From assembly GCA_022266195.1 (NCBI GenBank), contig WHVY01000001.1, positions 4,340,001-4,404,000 on the forward strand: a stretch of DNA of 64,000 nt, given 5' to 3'. This document shows positions 11,836 to 25,837 of this stretch, one piece after another (the first letter of the stretch is position 1; each line of letters starts with the position of its first letter). The position numbers and the translations under genes were made by a program. This stretch comes from Tetranychus cinnabarinus. Lineage: Eukaryota > Arthropoda > Arachnida > Trombidiformes > Tetranychidae. The notes under the pieces are model-generated. The model was not told the origin of the DNA. It ran no database searches and saw only the letters and a program-made list of their open reading frames with translations.

Positions 11836-13945
11836 TTACAGAATCAAATTGGTTACACTTTGAACAAGATCAAGAAAATTGACGATACAATCATCATATT
11901 GAACAGCACAATTAGCGTTTTCCGTCCTTCCATATCGAGCAGCCAATTGATATTTAGATATTATCTTGGATGGAGTATCACTTTCAATGTAAGGTCTGAG
12001 AGTGGAAAAAGAAGAAAAAAGAAAAAAAAAGAAAATCATTTAATTAGATTACATCAAAGTCAATTAGTTGTTGCCTGTTGAACATTCAAGGTAAACCAAG
12101 TGTTGTTCACTAATCATCGTCATTTTATTGTTGCCATTTAACTTCCGAGTTGTGTCGTTGTAATGAAAATGAAATGGCAAAACTGAAAATAGTAAAGTCT
12201 TGGAAATATTTCATCATTTGATAAATCAGGAAACTGAAAGAAACATTGACCCAAGAAATGGCCCTTTTAAGGTCTTCAAAGCTCAGGTCAACTTTGCGAA
12301 CCACAATTGAACTCTTAAGGGCAACCTTTTAAAGCTATTCAATATTCAATTATCCTTAAGGCTAATTATTGGCTAAATCTTGGGGCTCAAAACTTTCCTC
12401 AAGGAAGTTCAATTCCTTCGGAATCCTAGTCATTACCTGTTTCTCACTCTCCTCATGACCATGATTATTTCTGTGAATCAAGTTTTTTTTCCTAAGAAAA
12501 GCGCAAAATAATCAGATAACCCGAAGCATTTTGGGTTTACAAGTGAAACCCAAAAATTGAAATTATTTACTCTTAATTCAGAGCAACGACCTTTGTCAAC
12601 AAAAAACTTCTGATAATCAGTGATAGTGAGAGCAACTATAAGCTTATTAATCAACAAATGTCTAACAAATAGTTTATAATCGCTTAGAATTAATTTCAAC
12701 GCTCAAAGATTTTTATCTCATTTCTTTTTTTCTTTCTAATTTCATATTTTCAATTTTCACCATTTGTGATTCACCAAACGGTAAGAAACGTTTGTTTCCA
12801 TTTTGTTTCTTTTGCTTTCAATTCAATTGTTAAACGGATTGCCTGATTCAATTGAAACTGGTTAACTCTTGGTAAACCAATTATCATGATAAAGAATTGA
12901 GCTCAGCGGGATTTTCATTTCTCATGAAATAAAAATGAAAAGAGTTGAAGTAGAAAGCAAAGGAACCTTTTTTTGGTAGAAACCTTGTAAACCTGAATTT
13001 AACATTGAATTATCATTATAATCAACGGAAATGGTCTTCATAACCTCTTTCAAGAAAAGCTGATTGTTCAAGATTGATAATGTTTGTGTGTGAACAAGAG
13101 TCTCAACACTTGAAGAGTTAAAATTATACTTACGGGAAAAATAATTGTAAAACCAGGCCAGTGAGTCCATATTTTTTGGGTTGATTGTGAGCTTCACAAA
13201 TGCACCTCTTCATACAAGCCTGAGCTTCTAGACGAGGTAAATTGGGCAAATTGTCCAATGTTCGTTCAGCCCAAACCATGACAGACTCTGAGACGGCCAT
13301 GAACCTTTTAGAGAGGAAATCTTGAAGGTTCAATCGCTCCTCAGTACCGGTAGCAGCTCGCTTGTTGCGCTTGTAAAAATTGTGTCCCTGCTGTTGAATC
13401 TCATTTTCAATGTAAGGAATCATATCAGCTGAGAAATCGGATAAACTGTCAAAAAATCGATGTGGATAGACTGGGTGCATTGGAGGCATTGGACCTGCTC
13501 TTCGTCTATAGTCGGGCATCAGGGTTGGTGCCACATAGGCAAGGCCACCTAAGACAACGGCTCCAAGTAAGGCCAAGTTGCCTGTTTCAAGAAAAGCAAA
13601 CCAGAAAAAAACACATTTAAGCGTCATCATCAAGTTTAGTCTTTTATTTGGTTATTCAATGATTCATTTTCTGGTTAACCATTTCTGGTACTTACCGTAA
13701 CTTAAGAGTGAAACTGATGAGGTTGAAGCTTTAACATCGCGTTGGAAGGGTTTCAATGAGGTTGCTGTTGATGATGAGTTGGTTGATGAACCATCGGACG
13801 TAAACGATTTGTACAAATCAATGATTAAATCTTTCGTTGTGTACGGTTTCAAGGCGCTGGTTGTCCCATTGGATTCGGGTTTACCGTAAACGGAGCAAAT
13901 GGTTACAAATAATAAAATGAAACACCAATTCAGTATAAATTTCAT
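11836..13945 (-). CDS. Secreted protein of unknown function with Cys-containing C-terminus (3 exons)
   Basis: Exons on the minus strand are 13945-13696, 13581-13134 and 11995-11836. All junctions are GT-AG and phases agree (1, then 2), giving 285 residues. The start is ATG 13945; residues 1-20 are a clean signal peptide ending near VYG. After a Ser/Thr-rich region comes a short hydrophobic stretch (AVVLGGLAYVAP), then a basic NKRAA stretch that could be a processing site. A segment with CMKRCIC follows, and the last exon has conserved-looking Cys, Tyr and Gly spacing (for example YGRTENANC, YDDC). The last exon lies across a 1.1-kb intron. It reads as protein and fits phase 2 exactly, which is why I join it. 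The Cys pattern resembles uncharacterised secreted arthropod families, but I cannot name one. Confidence 0.7.
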
Positions 13946-13960
13946 CCTTGAGATTGACAC

Positions 13961-16900
13961 TGAAGTTTGGAGAATAATTTAAACTTGAAATGTTTATCAG
14001 TGTGTTGGACTTTTTGTGATGGTAAAAGTTTTTCTTCTCCTTCAACTATTATTTTCGTAATGTTGATTGTTGCAAGGTTAACCAAAGTAAAATATCAAAT
14101 GAGCAAAGGGCAAATGAACAACAAGTGAGTTTATTTGATGAGAGAGAACGAGAATGAACTAAGCTGACAGGTTACTCAACATAATCATCATCATCTGGAG
14201 AAGAAGAAGAAGAAGAAAGGTAAGAAAAAAAAAGTAATCGTCAAAATATAAACTTCCTTATTTATATACAGGGTAAATGACCGGTCAACATAATCTATCC
14301 TCATCCCCATCTTGATCATCATAATAATCATCTTCTCACCTTGATTCTCCCTCCGTGATCAGCAAGTAAATCGTCCAGTCTGACAAGTCTTTTTCAAGGG
14401 AACGCACATTCTTCCTCCATTTCATCATTCCCGAGTTTTTTTCATCTTCCCCTCTTCACCTGATAATATTTAGTTCCAGCAACTCTTTAACCTCCTCCTC
14501 CACTTGCATCTTCACCTTCACCTTCATCGCACTCATAATCATTGCCATAATCACCATCAAAAATCAGTCAATCCTTTCATCGGGTAAAAACTGGTGAACA
14601 AGAAACAAAAAAATGAATTCATTTTTGGTTCCTTTCCATGGTTTAAGTAATTCACCGGCATTTGTATAACAAGGAAAACAATTGATTTCATCAAAACAAA
14701 CCTCTCTGTTTACTCGGATCATTTCATTTAAATCATTACAATTGTTGATCATGCAATCCATATTTTTCATCGTCACTGTAATCATTTGTTTACTATAAGA
14801 TTACAGCTTTTTTTTGCTCATTTTCACCTTTTCCAGTTTCTGGTTGCTGGTTCGTTGAGTTTTCATCCCCATTTTATTACCTGGTTTAGGCCATTGTCAT
14901 TCCTTATAAATAGGTGTTAAACTGTTCACCAACATGATTAAAGGTTATAATGATAGCCTTTTTTAAGACAATCATAATGATGATGACCGGAATCAAGACC
15001 AGGAAGCTTATTCGCCAGTCTCAATGTCTTGGTTATCATTAGCATTGTACTTATTATCAGAATCGTCTAATTTTTTCTTCTGCTCGTCTTCATCCTCTTC
15101 AAGGGCCAGGGTCAATTTTTTTGCTCTCCATTCAATTATTATTACTTTTTTTCTCTTTTCATTTAATCAACTAACAATGGACTTGATTGTGGATCAAAGA
15201 AGTTATTCATTGAATTGATAAGATATTGTGAGATCTCTTAGTTGGTACCAATAAATGGCTTTTTTGCTGTTACCAGCTCATATTGGCTATTGGTATCATT
15301 ATTCAGTTCAATCTTTTTTCTTCTTCTCCTTCTTCATGACATGATTCATTGTGAAAACACTTTTTTCCGATCCATTATTATTACTATTATCATTGAATGT
15401 GATTAACATAAGCTGATAAAAATTGAAAAGCTTAAGTTCAGCGAGAAAATTAAATGACAATAAGTTTAGCCAAAGCATCGGAGGTTGCTTGTCGTTCATC
15501 TGGCAACCCGATTGAAAAAGCTCATTGAAATCAACTTAATTGTTAGCTTAAATATCCTTTATTAAAGTCACATTTCAGGCTAATGTTTACAATTACTATT
15601 AATTATTAGATTATCGGTTAATAGCTAGTGATCAGTTTCAAAGTGCAAGGCTGCTTTTTAAAATCAAAGTCAAAATGAAACTTGCGTTCAATGTTGAAAG
15701 CAGCTTAATGTTTACCAACAAACCAATTTTATTGGTTCCTTTTTTTTGAAAAACAAGATTTAAACCTGAACCAGTTTGAATGCATAAAGACACATGGAAA
15801 ACACAGGCCAAAATAAACATCTTGACCGCCATATTGGCCTATTTCTCGCCTCCTTTTTTGCCTTTTTTACATTTCTTAAAGCTTTTTTCCCTTCTCTTTG
15901 TCAAACCTTTTCTTATGGCTTGGTAACTCTTGTATTCAATACTTAACTGTTAGTTTTTTGTTCAAAAATTTATAACTATTCAAATAATCAAATGGATTGA
16001 TTTAAGAATTGAAAATTGTTTGGCTATTAAACAATTAACCTTCTCAGGTCAAACAATCAATAAATATTGGTTTTGTTTAGCACAACAAAAATAAAAAAAG
16101 TTGAAAACCCAATAAAACTGCCAAACCACAGGTTTTTTTCTGGTTGCCATAGTTTTTTTGGGTTGAAAGAGGCGCTCATTTTTCATTCAATTTTTTGTTT
16201 GTTTCATTGTTTGACACTCTTCATTAACATTAAATCATTCATCTTCATCATTTTAATTAATGACAATTGGTTTATACATTTTTGACTGTTTTAATGTTCA
16301 TCATGAGACAATTAAATGAGCTATTTAGTATACAAAGGTGAAACCAGTTGGATATAAGTGTCTGATCTGGACGTTGCTTTTGTTTTCATGCTTAAATACG
16401 CAGTATGTGTCTCTCATTGTTAAGCTGCGTCTTGGTAAGGATCTTGGTTAATTTTTTTAAATTATTTATCTGTTAATTATAATTAGTGTCTCTTTAAGCT
16501 TTTTGGTACAATGTGTGTCCATTGATTGGTCCTGTCCAACTTGACTTAAACCTAAACCAGGCCAGTGTTTCACTTGATATTTTTTGTGTCATTTGGTAAA
16601 GTCAAAGGAAAACAAACAACGCTCTATAAGATGGAAATGAAGATGCTGAAAAGATGTCAACTTGACCTTTAAGGTTATATGTATTTCCTGAGAAGACATT
16701 CAAATAACAAGATCGTTTCTTTGCTTCCTCAAAATGTGTCGTCAAGAAACAAAAAAAAAGGAACCCAAGATCTACTCCAAACCAATGGACTTGCAGCAAA
16801 CTTTAACCTTTAACATTGGTCTTCATTTTTTGTTTTAGTTTATTACCACAAAATAAGCCTCAGATAAGTGGATAAATAGGCCAGTTAATGATTGTTGGTT

Positions 16901-17929
16901 TATATTCATTTGGACAGTCACAGTTAGTTTGTACGTAAGGAAATGATTGATTGAAATGTGCCATAAATATTTACAGAGATATTACATTGATCGTCAATTC
17001 ACAGAGTTTCAATGTAACTATAAAAAGGTAATGAAAGTGATTGAATGAAAAGTTTCTCACATTAAAATGTTGTAACTATTAGCTGTTAGTATTAATTGTA
17101 AGTGTTTCTGATAACCTTTAATAGTATCTAAATAGTCTGCTATTATTGAGGTAATTGTCTTTAATTAAAAAGATGAGAATGTTAAAGGAAAGATAGCTTT
17201 GATAATTGTAAAGCTAACATGATATAATTGAAATGATGGCTCATGATGATATCAAGGTATGAGATTCACTGATTTTTACTTGTTTGGTTAATGTAAAGTT
17301 TCAACTTCTGGGAACATCTGATTACAACCATTAGGTAATTAGATAAACAATATAAACCAGATTATATTTTTTAATACTTGAATCTATTCTCACAGTGAAA
17401 GAGACGATGAAAAGGATAAGGATAAAGAGGTAATATATTGAATGCAATCAATCATCTTTTATTCATCTGGTGTTGACCATCGAGGACGCACAGGAGTGGA
17501 CAATGAATAAATTCCCGGAAAAAAAAGAGTTAAATCACAATCAATGTTTCTCATTGTTGACCTCAAAAGGCTTACAATCATTTCTTATCTTCAAGCAGAG
17601 GATTTAAGTATTTGATGTAAATCAAGAGTCTGGACAAAACCATTTGAAGGAGATGAAAAAAATTGTCCATCAACACAAACTTGGACACACAATGGACTGC
17701 AGTTATTCAAATTTGTATGTGTGTGTGTGTGTTTCAATAATGACAACTATTTAGAGCTCAATGAATCGTAAACATTGTTGGTCAAATAACCAGTCACTTT
17801 GTAACCAATTTTTACCTGAAATACCCATTTTCAAAGGTTTGTAGCCAAAGCCAGGACTAAAGGTCTTGAATTACACCAAATTTACTTGAAAACCAGTTTT
17901 TAGGCTTTTGTTAGTGAACATTTTTTATA
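13961..17929. other. Intergenic, nothing firm seen
   Basis: AT-rich DNA with a GAA run near 14200 and a (GT)n run at 17717-17732. The frames present are short, mostly Phe/Leu/Ser-rich, and have no splice-site support. I see no RNA gene or repeat copy. Confidence 0.5.
17717..17732 (+). repeat. (GT)n microsatellite
   Basis: Eight GT units without interruption. Confidence 0.85.
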
Positions 17930-18151
17930 ATGAAAACCACATTGGCATTAAAAGTCGGTCACGTTATTCAAACTAGATGGAAACCATTCCAAGAAAACAT
18001 GTCGGCAATGAAACTGAAAATTGATGATTGGGGAAAAATGAAACGGCAAGAATTGAACTTTGCCACAAAGAATATGCATATATCGAAACATTATATTGCT
18101 ATTCCCATTTATATTCCTGATTATCGTAATCGTAACAAGAAAAATGATTAA
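17930..18151 (+). CDS. Small basic protein, 73 aa, unknown
   Basis: An ATG-started frame with varied, host-like codon use and a non-repetitive product rich in Lys, Asn, Met and Ile. It has no signal peptide or membrane segment. An AATAAA signal sits at 18259-18264, about 105 bp after the stop, as expected for a transcript ending here, and the gene converges on the transporter at 18388. A possible acceptor (ttgttag) about 20 bp upstream of the ATG leaves room for a 5' exon. I do not recognise the protein. Confidence 0.4.
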   Translation: MKTTLALKVGHVIQTRWKPFQENMSAMKLKIDDWGKMKRQELNFATKNMHISKHYIAIPIYIPDYRNRNKKND

Positions 18152-18387
18152 TTGTTTTCTCATAATATCAATTGTATATTTCATGGAAAGCTTTCTCAGA
18201 ATTGTAAAAAATCTCATTTAAAATATTTTATAGTCTATTTTTGAGTTGACTTGAGAAAAATAAATCGCTTATTAATGCTTTGAGTTTATGTGTGATTTTG
18301 GAACAAACAATTTATTTTTAAGTTTTATTATGAAGAAGCTCAGCTTCATAATGTAATCGATATGTTCAAGTGCAACATTGATAAAGA

Positions 18388-20715
18388 TTAATTTATCGAA
18401 GCTTGTCGAGTGAAAACAGGATGAACACGAATCTTATGTGGCCTCGTCCTTTTCTTACCCTCCAGATTGTTATCCAGACTATCAATTGATCGAGAAGGAG
18501 CGACACCCCATGGTACTGGTTCAGCTTTAGCAAATATGATAAAAATTAAACCACCAAAAGTCATGACACCAGCACCAATAAAAAATACATATCTCCAGGC
18601 TTCACTGTGGTCTAACTGTAAACAAGAAGCAATTAAATAATGATGAGATGAGTTTCATGAAATGTTAATAATGCGCTGTTGATTTACTAACCCCACTATC
18701 AAGTAATTCACCAATTATCAGAGGTGATATGAAACCTCCAGCAGCAGCAGTTGTATTAGTAATACCGAAAACACTTCCAGCTAGATCAGGTGCCACTTCA
18801 GATACAATTGGCCAGTCACCTGCTGCTTGAAATCCCATGAAGAATAATGAAATAACTAACAAACACAGAATCAGAGTTGTATTCTCTTTGATGAATGGTA
18901 TTGTCACCAGAGCAATTGCAGGTAAGAATAAACCTTAATTGTACAAATAAGAAAGATGAAAGATTTCAAGGTTAGTTTGAGGAATGCAAAACGTAAGATG
19001 GTTAAACAATACTTATGGATTCGGCAAGCTTCCTGCCCAATGTTCGAGAAACGTAACCTTTGTTGATCAAAAATTTAAACATGGGGGCAGCCGATAAATT
19101 TGAGATCGCAATAGCAATGTATAGCAGTGAATTGAAAGAGCCATTACTAGTCAGGTCCATGCCAAGTTCAGATTCGAGATAAGCGGGAATTTTGGTGTTG
19201 TAAATCATGACACCCATAGCTAAGCATCCTTTGGCAGTAATAATTGACCAAATTGGAACTGAGCTGAATATAGATAACCAAGGTACTGACATCTTTGTGT
19301 TAAAACAAAAGAAAAATGTTAAATAATTAGAATGTTAAAGGCAATATTTTGAATAGCTATTGGATTCAAACTCACCTTGACATTTCCAACATTTGAATTG
19401 GCTTTATTGATGTAATCAATCTCGTATTTAGATATGAATGGATGATTATTTGGCGTTACAGTGATCGTTGTAAGCCACAAAAATGGAATGATTAAGTTAA
19501 TGGCACCCAATGAGTAAAAAACGAGAGGCCATCCTCCCAATAAATCTTGATTGCAAAGCCAAGCAGTGTAGGGCATAACAGCAGCAGTGCCTATGTTAGC
19601 ACCAAAATTGAGCAAACTTATCGGCAAGACTACTTCATCAGGTGGAAACCATTTACTTGCCAAAACCAATAACAAAGAAATGGTAGGAGCTTGGCTTATA
19701 CCTAAGAGTATTCGGACAATCGATATGCAGGCAACACCGGCATGAGCAGCAATCGGGGTTAAGGCCGATAATATGGCTGAGATAATGTTACAGATTATAC
19801 ACAAATGGACAACATTGAATTTATCTGATATAACTCCAGTGATTATTTGAAATGCAGCATATCCATAGAAATAGGAACCAAGAATAACACCTTCTTGACT
19901 TGCGGTCCAAGCAAACTGGATGATTTGAAACCAAATTAATCATGTTTTAACTTGTCTAGTTTATTGATTGAATTGAGTAAAGTTGACAAAAACAGATAAT
20001 GTTTAATTTAATTTAATTACTATTGATGATGGCCTAAATTTGTGAAATTGATAAGATCACTATCACTTAATAATATGTAAATAACTGTCTCTTCTTAAGG
20101 GATCGTATAAATATAAATCAATATGTTTTAATTAATGAACGAGGGAAATGAAAGGCTGCAATAACTCATAAATAAGATAGTAGCAGTTAATTGTGAATTA
20201 AGTCGTAAATTAGTTTTGGTATAACGTAGATAGTAAAATAGATGATTTGATAATTAAATAAATATGAGTTTTATTTGATTTCTGTTTCAATAATTTGACA
20301 TTATTTAAAATGAGATCTTCATCATTACATTAATATCACAATAAAGTTTGGCTTTAAGCAATTGATAAATATTGAGATTCAAAGTGTTTAATATTGATAT
20401 TTGTCAATAACATTGACTAATTTAATCACAACTTACCTTTTCATGTATTGGTTTGATTGTAATTGAATTGTTGCTGTCAGCCACTAAATATGAAGTTGAT
20501 TTGTTCAAATTGGATTTATCTTCAGTCATCGAAACTATCGCAACACTCAAACAATTACGAACCGCAAACATAACAAATGCTGTTAAAGCAGTCATAAAGG
20601 CAATGTAAAACCTAGTCGGAATGCAAGGTTTCGGGAAATTATCGTTAGCTTTGGATTCCATGATTGTTGGTAATACCGAGTTGGTTTTCATCTCGAGATC
20701 TGGTTTACTTGCCAT
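18388..20715 (-). CDS. SLC17-type major facilitator transporter (sialin/vesicular transporter family), 5 exons
   Basis: Exons on the minus strand are 20715-20437, 19915-19376, 19292-19013, 18933-18692 and 18615-18388. Every junction is GT-AG and the phases close to 522 residues, the normal length for this family. SLC17 members move organic anions (sialic acid, glutamate, phosphate) across lysosomal, vesicular or plasma membranes. Exon 1 holds the cytosolic N-terminus, TM1 with RNCLSVAIVSM and the start of a glycosylatable lumenal loop (NKS, NNS). Exon 2 begins with FAWTASQEGVILGSYFYGY, the family's Q-G-ILGSFFYGY block, followed by the SDKFN loop after TM3. Later exons hold the C-terminal helical half. 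The substrate cannot be read from sequence; the MFS superfamily call is firm, the SLC17 assignment strong. The upstream neighbour at 21332 is on the same strand. Confidence 0.9.
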
Positions 20716-21033
20716 GTTGTTCACGAGTACAGAGTAAAACAAAAAGAACCAGTAAAAGGATTAACAAGTATTATGGAAAACAGTAACGAATTTAAATTGT
20801 TAGTTAAAGAGTCACAACAGAATCAAGTCAACATTTTGGTACAATTAAAACATATGAGAGCAATGTTGTGTTAATTCGAGCTTTTATGTTCATCTTTTTT
20901 ATTAAAGTCACCTTTAGAGAGTTGATTATGTTCCGAGGTGGTTTATTTCATGATTAGTGACGTGAAAGGCTTTGTTTGCATTGTTTACTGTTTTCACTCT
21001 GCATATTACAATTGTTATATCTTGAATAAAATC

Positions 21034-21332
21034 TTAATTGTCTTTGAAAATTGGAAGAAGAGTGTCTAACAGATAAAACAAGGAATAAGGGAAAAAAATT
21101 TACTTGCAAGAGGTCTGTTCGATAGCTCGAAAAAATATCGTTCATATTCGTCAGCCACTTTTAATAAGAAATAAGTTTCAAATCGACTTCGACTTGAAAA
21201 TCGAAAGAAATCGTACATTGCCTTCCAAATGCAATTTTCTGGTTTCTGGTTAGTGAAAAGTAAATCTGAAAAATTAGTTTGATGGCAAATCCAATACAAT
21301 TGTATAAAATCAAATCGTGAATCAAGTGCCAT
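21034..21332 (-). CDS. Small acidic-aromatic protein, unknown (2 exons proposed)
   Basis: Starts at ATG 21332. Exon 1 (21332-21104) ends at a GTAAAT donor in phase 1, and exon 2 (21065-21034) follows a TTAG acceptor. The intron would be only 38 bp; without splicing the frame also stops, at 21066. The product is about 86 residues, rich in Phe, Tyr, Arg, Asp and Glu, with no signal peptide, and reads as a folded cytosolic domain rather than random sequence. I recognise no family. It lies 319 bp upstream of the transporter start on the same strand. Confidence 0.4.
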
Positions 21333-24300
21333 CCTATCAACTTTTGACGTGAAAACATGAATTTACAGTCAATTGTGGCGATAAATAGAACCATTGACAT
21401 TAACTAGCTACCAGTGTAACTGCACTTGACGCAAAAATTAGGGTTTCACTTGACGCAATTTTAGATGAAACCATCGTTGGTGTTTTATTGTTTTAGAGAC
21501 GCACTAATGTGTATGTTAGTAATGGTAAACTTTGAAGATAACTCCATAGTCTAATAGAGAGTAACTATGGTAAAAATTGACGTATTTGTTGTTTGTTTCA
21601 TTATGGGCTATGATACTGTATATTCAGTATATTGAAATATTAAGTCAAGTTTCTGAAAAAATTTATTCATAAAGTTGAATGGTTACTAAACACAAATCTT
21701 ATGCGCTAGGAGAATCTTCATTATTAACTGAACAAGAAACTGGTGCGATCATGAAATCTTTACAATGACTTTATATAGTGCATAGATTATTCAACCTAAT
21801 CAACTGAGTCAACCATTGCACTATCAAACGGAATCAGAAAAAGTTGATGTTTATTACAGACTTGAAAAAATGCCAATGAATTTACTTGCAAATGTTAAAA
21901 TTTAAACGCTCTAAACGTTGATTCAAATGCTGGTTAACTCTGAAAACGTATTCAAGGTTGATTATTTGAAAGAAAATCTTTTTTTTTGTTTCTCTTATTG
22001 AAAGTTAAATGGCAATTTCAATTGCAAAAGAAAGCTGAGAAAATTACATTTCAACCAGAAACTCATGTTTTAGTGGAAAAAAATGTGTTGCTCTTTTTTT
22101 AAACATTTAATATTCATATTATGAATGGATAATTGAAATTTTAGCTAATCAAGTTTTGCCTGGTCAACATTGAAAACCTTTAACTATAACGTGTAATTTG
22201 ATTGGTGAATTTGTTTAAATAGTTTGATCTTTCAATGCATTTTACCATGTATAAGTAGCGCTTTGAAAAAAGTGAAAATTTTGCTTTTTCTTCATTGATT
22301 TCGGGTTCAGCCTTGGACATGACTTATTTTGATTCTGACGTTGATTATGATTATTATAAGATAATGATGAGCATGATGATGATAAGTGATGATGTCAGTT
22401 TAATTCTTGAAATAATTATTATAATAATCAGTAAATGCTGTGTTTTATTCGCATTTTATTTTGCCTCAAGAAATTCAATTGCTACCACTTTACAAGTTTG
22501 ATTAGTAGCACTTTAAACACAACTAGAGGCTGCGATCATGACTGATAATTTCTGTCCACTGATCAGAATAGATTGAATACACATTTAAAAGATTTACATT
22601 CGCAATTAAAAACCATCGTCAATGAGAAAAGCTATAAAATAAAATCTGGTTCAACACAAAAGGTAATCAAAGTTTCAACTTTGAAAGTGATTTCATCAAA
22701 AAGCTTCGATCAGAAAAACATTTCAGGTTCAGTTCTTGTATCGCTAAAAGTCCATCAGGTCGCAACTCTCAACTTTAAAATCAGAGTTTTTGCATTTATT
22801 GAACATCAAAAAGTAAACCATAACTTCATCAAACTAAACAAAATAATTTTTACCCATTCCCAATGCTTCAGAATACGAATTATTCCCACTGTGATGATTT
22901 TCTTAGGAATCTGAGTTCCTAGAAAGCTCAAAGATAAAGCTCATTTGTCGCTGTAGTCAAATCATGCCCATCAAATTTGGTTTTAACACCCTTTCCGTTT
23001 AGTAACCGTTTTGACACAAAATTTTGTTGCTGCTGTGATCATGATGATCAGTCACTTTGATAAGATTCAATTTGGGTGAAAAAGCCTTTCTCTAAACACT
23101 CTTTAAACTTTTTTCGAGTTGATCGGTGATACTTTGATGATTGCTAGGGCATAAAATTGATTCCATTTGTTCAATTAAAATATTTCTCTGGTAGAAAATC
23201 TTTTAATTGAGTTCTAATTTGGAACTTATCCTTTTGAACAACCGAAGCACCAGATTTTTTCACCAAACTCTTTACTCTTAACTCAAAAGACGCAGTTTTA
23301 CATAAACTCCTAATCCAACAAACCATCAACCTGAATAACCAAAAATGTTTTCCCCCAAACTCAACAGTTTAAAATACGGATTCTTCATTCCCTCGCCCTG
23401 TTTAAACATGATTTTCTCAGTAACCTGAATTCTGATTAAGCTGTGACTATTTTTCGTGTGGTTCAATCTCGGCTTTCAGGCTGTGTAAATTCATTTCTCT
23501 GACAATCCTTTCAGTTTGGTCACAATTTTTACACAAAAATTTGGTGTTTTGCATTCATAAATTGTATTTAATGATCAACTTTCAGACAAACCTTTTTTTA
23601 TTATTGGTTATTAATTTACAATGGGAAGGAAAACATATTAAACAGGAAAAAATTACATTAAACAAGTTGCTAATTAGAGATGGAAATGTCTGATTGACAA
23701 GTTGCTTGAATTGGGTCGATTTAGGTTTAGGTGTTTTCAGAATGTAATTGTGAAGCTTTAATTGGCTTGATTAATTAATAAAAGTGTGAATGTTTATGAT
23801 GGCAACTGTTCAGCTGATTGGGATTTAGTTTCACTGTCAATTTACTTGTTAAACTGGTTTACCATTAACGTTAACATTTACATTGATCTGTCACTGATTT
23901 TCATCTCACTTCTCATGGTTTCACTTTTTTATTTCTTTACTATTGCACTTTCACGTTTATACAAATTCACATCAAATTAATGTTTTGATGAAATTTCAAC
24001 TTTTTGATTGTAATCATTATTACAATCATTATTATATAACGATACACAACCTTGAAGTATCAACTGAATTGAAGTGACATACAAAAAGAGTCAACATGAA
24101 GACATCGTGATTATAAGTGAAGCAATTTATCAATAATAACAATAAGTCAACTCTTCATTTTCATTTCAGTTTTCCTGATTCCAGTTTAAATGTTAAACAT
24201 TATTACCTCAAGGCTTTCCAATTATTATCATTTCGCGATGGTTAAATAAAATTTTTACCGTTTAATTGAAAAAGTAAATTTCATTTAGATGATCATGTTT

Positions 24301-25837
24301 TATAAACCAATTTATCCTGAATCTTTTTCTTCTTCCAATTGACATCATTAGACTGGTAAAACACACACATTCAAAGCATATTCATTACAGTATAGACATG
24401 AGAGGACAATTTTGGTTACACCAAAAAAGTCAACAAGTAGTATTTATATCATACTGAATCTTGTTAATACTTAATTCGCTTATCAACTTAATTGTACACA
24501 ATAACGACAAAAATAATTCATTAAGCTTGTCATTAGCTTCAATCAAGCAAGTAACCTTAATTACTACCTTAAAAAGCAATTAGAAAATTTTCGCGTTCAC
24601 TTAACCATATCAACCATATTAAACATTGTGTTAAAGATGCTTGTTAAAAATCAAACAAATGATTCACAATTAAAGATTAGTTAATAACGTAAACACTCAA
24701 GAAGATACACAATGCTTGTAAGTTGATTAGTTAATGAACACAATTGAGTGAAGAGATGAGGATAGCTGAATGTAAATTGAAAAACAAATCAAATTGAAAG
24801 ATCAGACATTTTTTTAACAAGAAATGTTTTTCATTTGAAAAAAACAAATGAATGTATAGCCCACAGTAAAGCCATCTAGTATGTTTACAACACACTAACA
24901 TTATATTAAATCTAATTCAATGTAACAATTTGCTGTCAATTTTTAGTTACATGTTGTTATATTAATGTTGTAGAGTTAAATGATGAAATTTACGGTTTAT
25001 GTTTCATCAATGGTTTCATGTAAAGTGCTGAAATCGTCCTGTTAAACAGAACATTCATTTGGATAAAAAGTTGATGACAAGATGAATACATTAATAATTC
25101 ATTTTGAATAAACATTTGCCAGTGAGTTGACTTTCTGTTAATAAGGATAAACTAGCAATTGATAATAGGCATAGAAACTGCTACAATTTGAGTGTGATTA
25201 TGCTAATGACTAGGATAATTAATTGTTATTTATATTCATCCTACAAAGTTAAATGTACGTATGTATTTTTATGTTGACTCTTTAACCACATTGTTAATCT
25301 GCTTATTTATAGAGTTGAGATTATCTTCACTGATTTACTGGTTTAATCAATTATTGGTCAAATAATAATTAACTGTCAAATCCCAGTTCAAATATAATTC
25401 ATATTTTGTTGGCATCTATTTCAATTTGTCATTATTGTAATCCAAATAAACAGAGCAATACATCTTTTCATCACTTCAGCTTTAAAGATATTTCTAGATT
25501 TTAGATTAGATTTCACTTTAAACTTGGCGCTTCTCTTTTTAAACCGTTTTTTCAAAACAGCAAACTAATTTGTAAATAATATCACGCTTTAAACATGACT
25601 TTTTTGTAAACATTGTTAAATTAAAATGTGTGTGATATACAAATCGACGTGGAAGGGTTTATGCGAAGAGAAGAAAGATCTGACTACAAAAAAATGTAAG
25701 TACCCTTTAAATTATATAGGTTTAGTTAATAGAATTCTATTTCTTATTCTTCCTTTAGAGCTACAAAACTTGTATTTTTGTTTTGAAACTTAAGGTTTAA
25801 TCATTTTTGGACTTGTTATTGAAAATCAACCTGCAAA
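21333..25837. other. Gene-poor 4.5-kb stretch
   Basis: AT-rich with no supported gene. A 113-codon open frame at 22573-22914 lacks an ATG and is rejected. It contains the inverted copy of the dispersed repeat (about 23225-23555). A GTAAGT donor near 25695 and a CCTTTAG acceptor near 25759 suggest a small 5' UTR intron for the Myb/SANT gene. A TTGGCGC motif (25524-25530) lies in that promoter region. Confidence 0.5.
23225..23555 (-). repeat. Dispersed repeat, copy 2 (inverted)
   Basis: Its reverse complement aligns along its whole length with about 1395-1720; see that entry. No terminal repeats, target duplication or coding frame are obvious. Both copies are diverged, so the insertions are old. 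Confidence 0.7.

Noticed and set aside
12922..13197. Alternative third exon directly after 13134 for the secreted-protein gene (acceptor near 12990)
   Set aside because: A phase-compatible acceptor exists, but the product is repetitive Phe/Tyr without character. The exon at 11995-11836 fits in phase and reads as genuine protein.
22573..22914. 113-codon open frame on the plus strand
   Set aside because: It lacks an ATG start, shows no splice support or domain, and is AT-rich and compositionally like the surrounding non-coding DNA.
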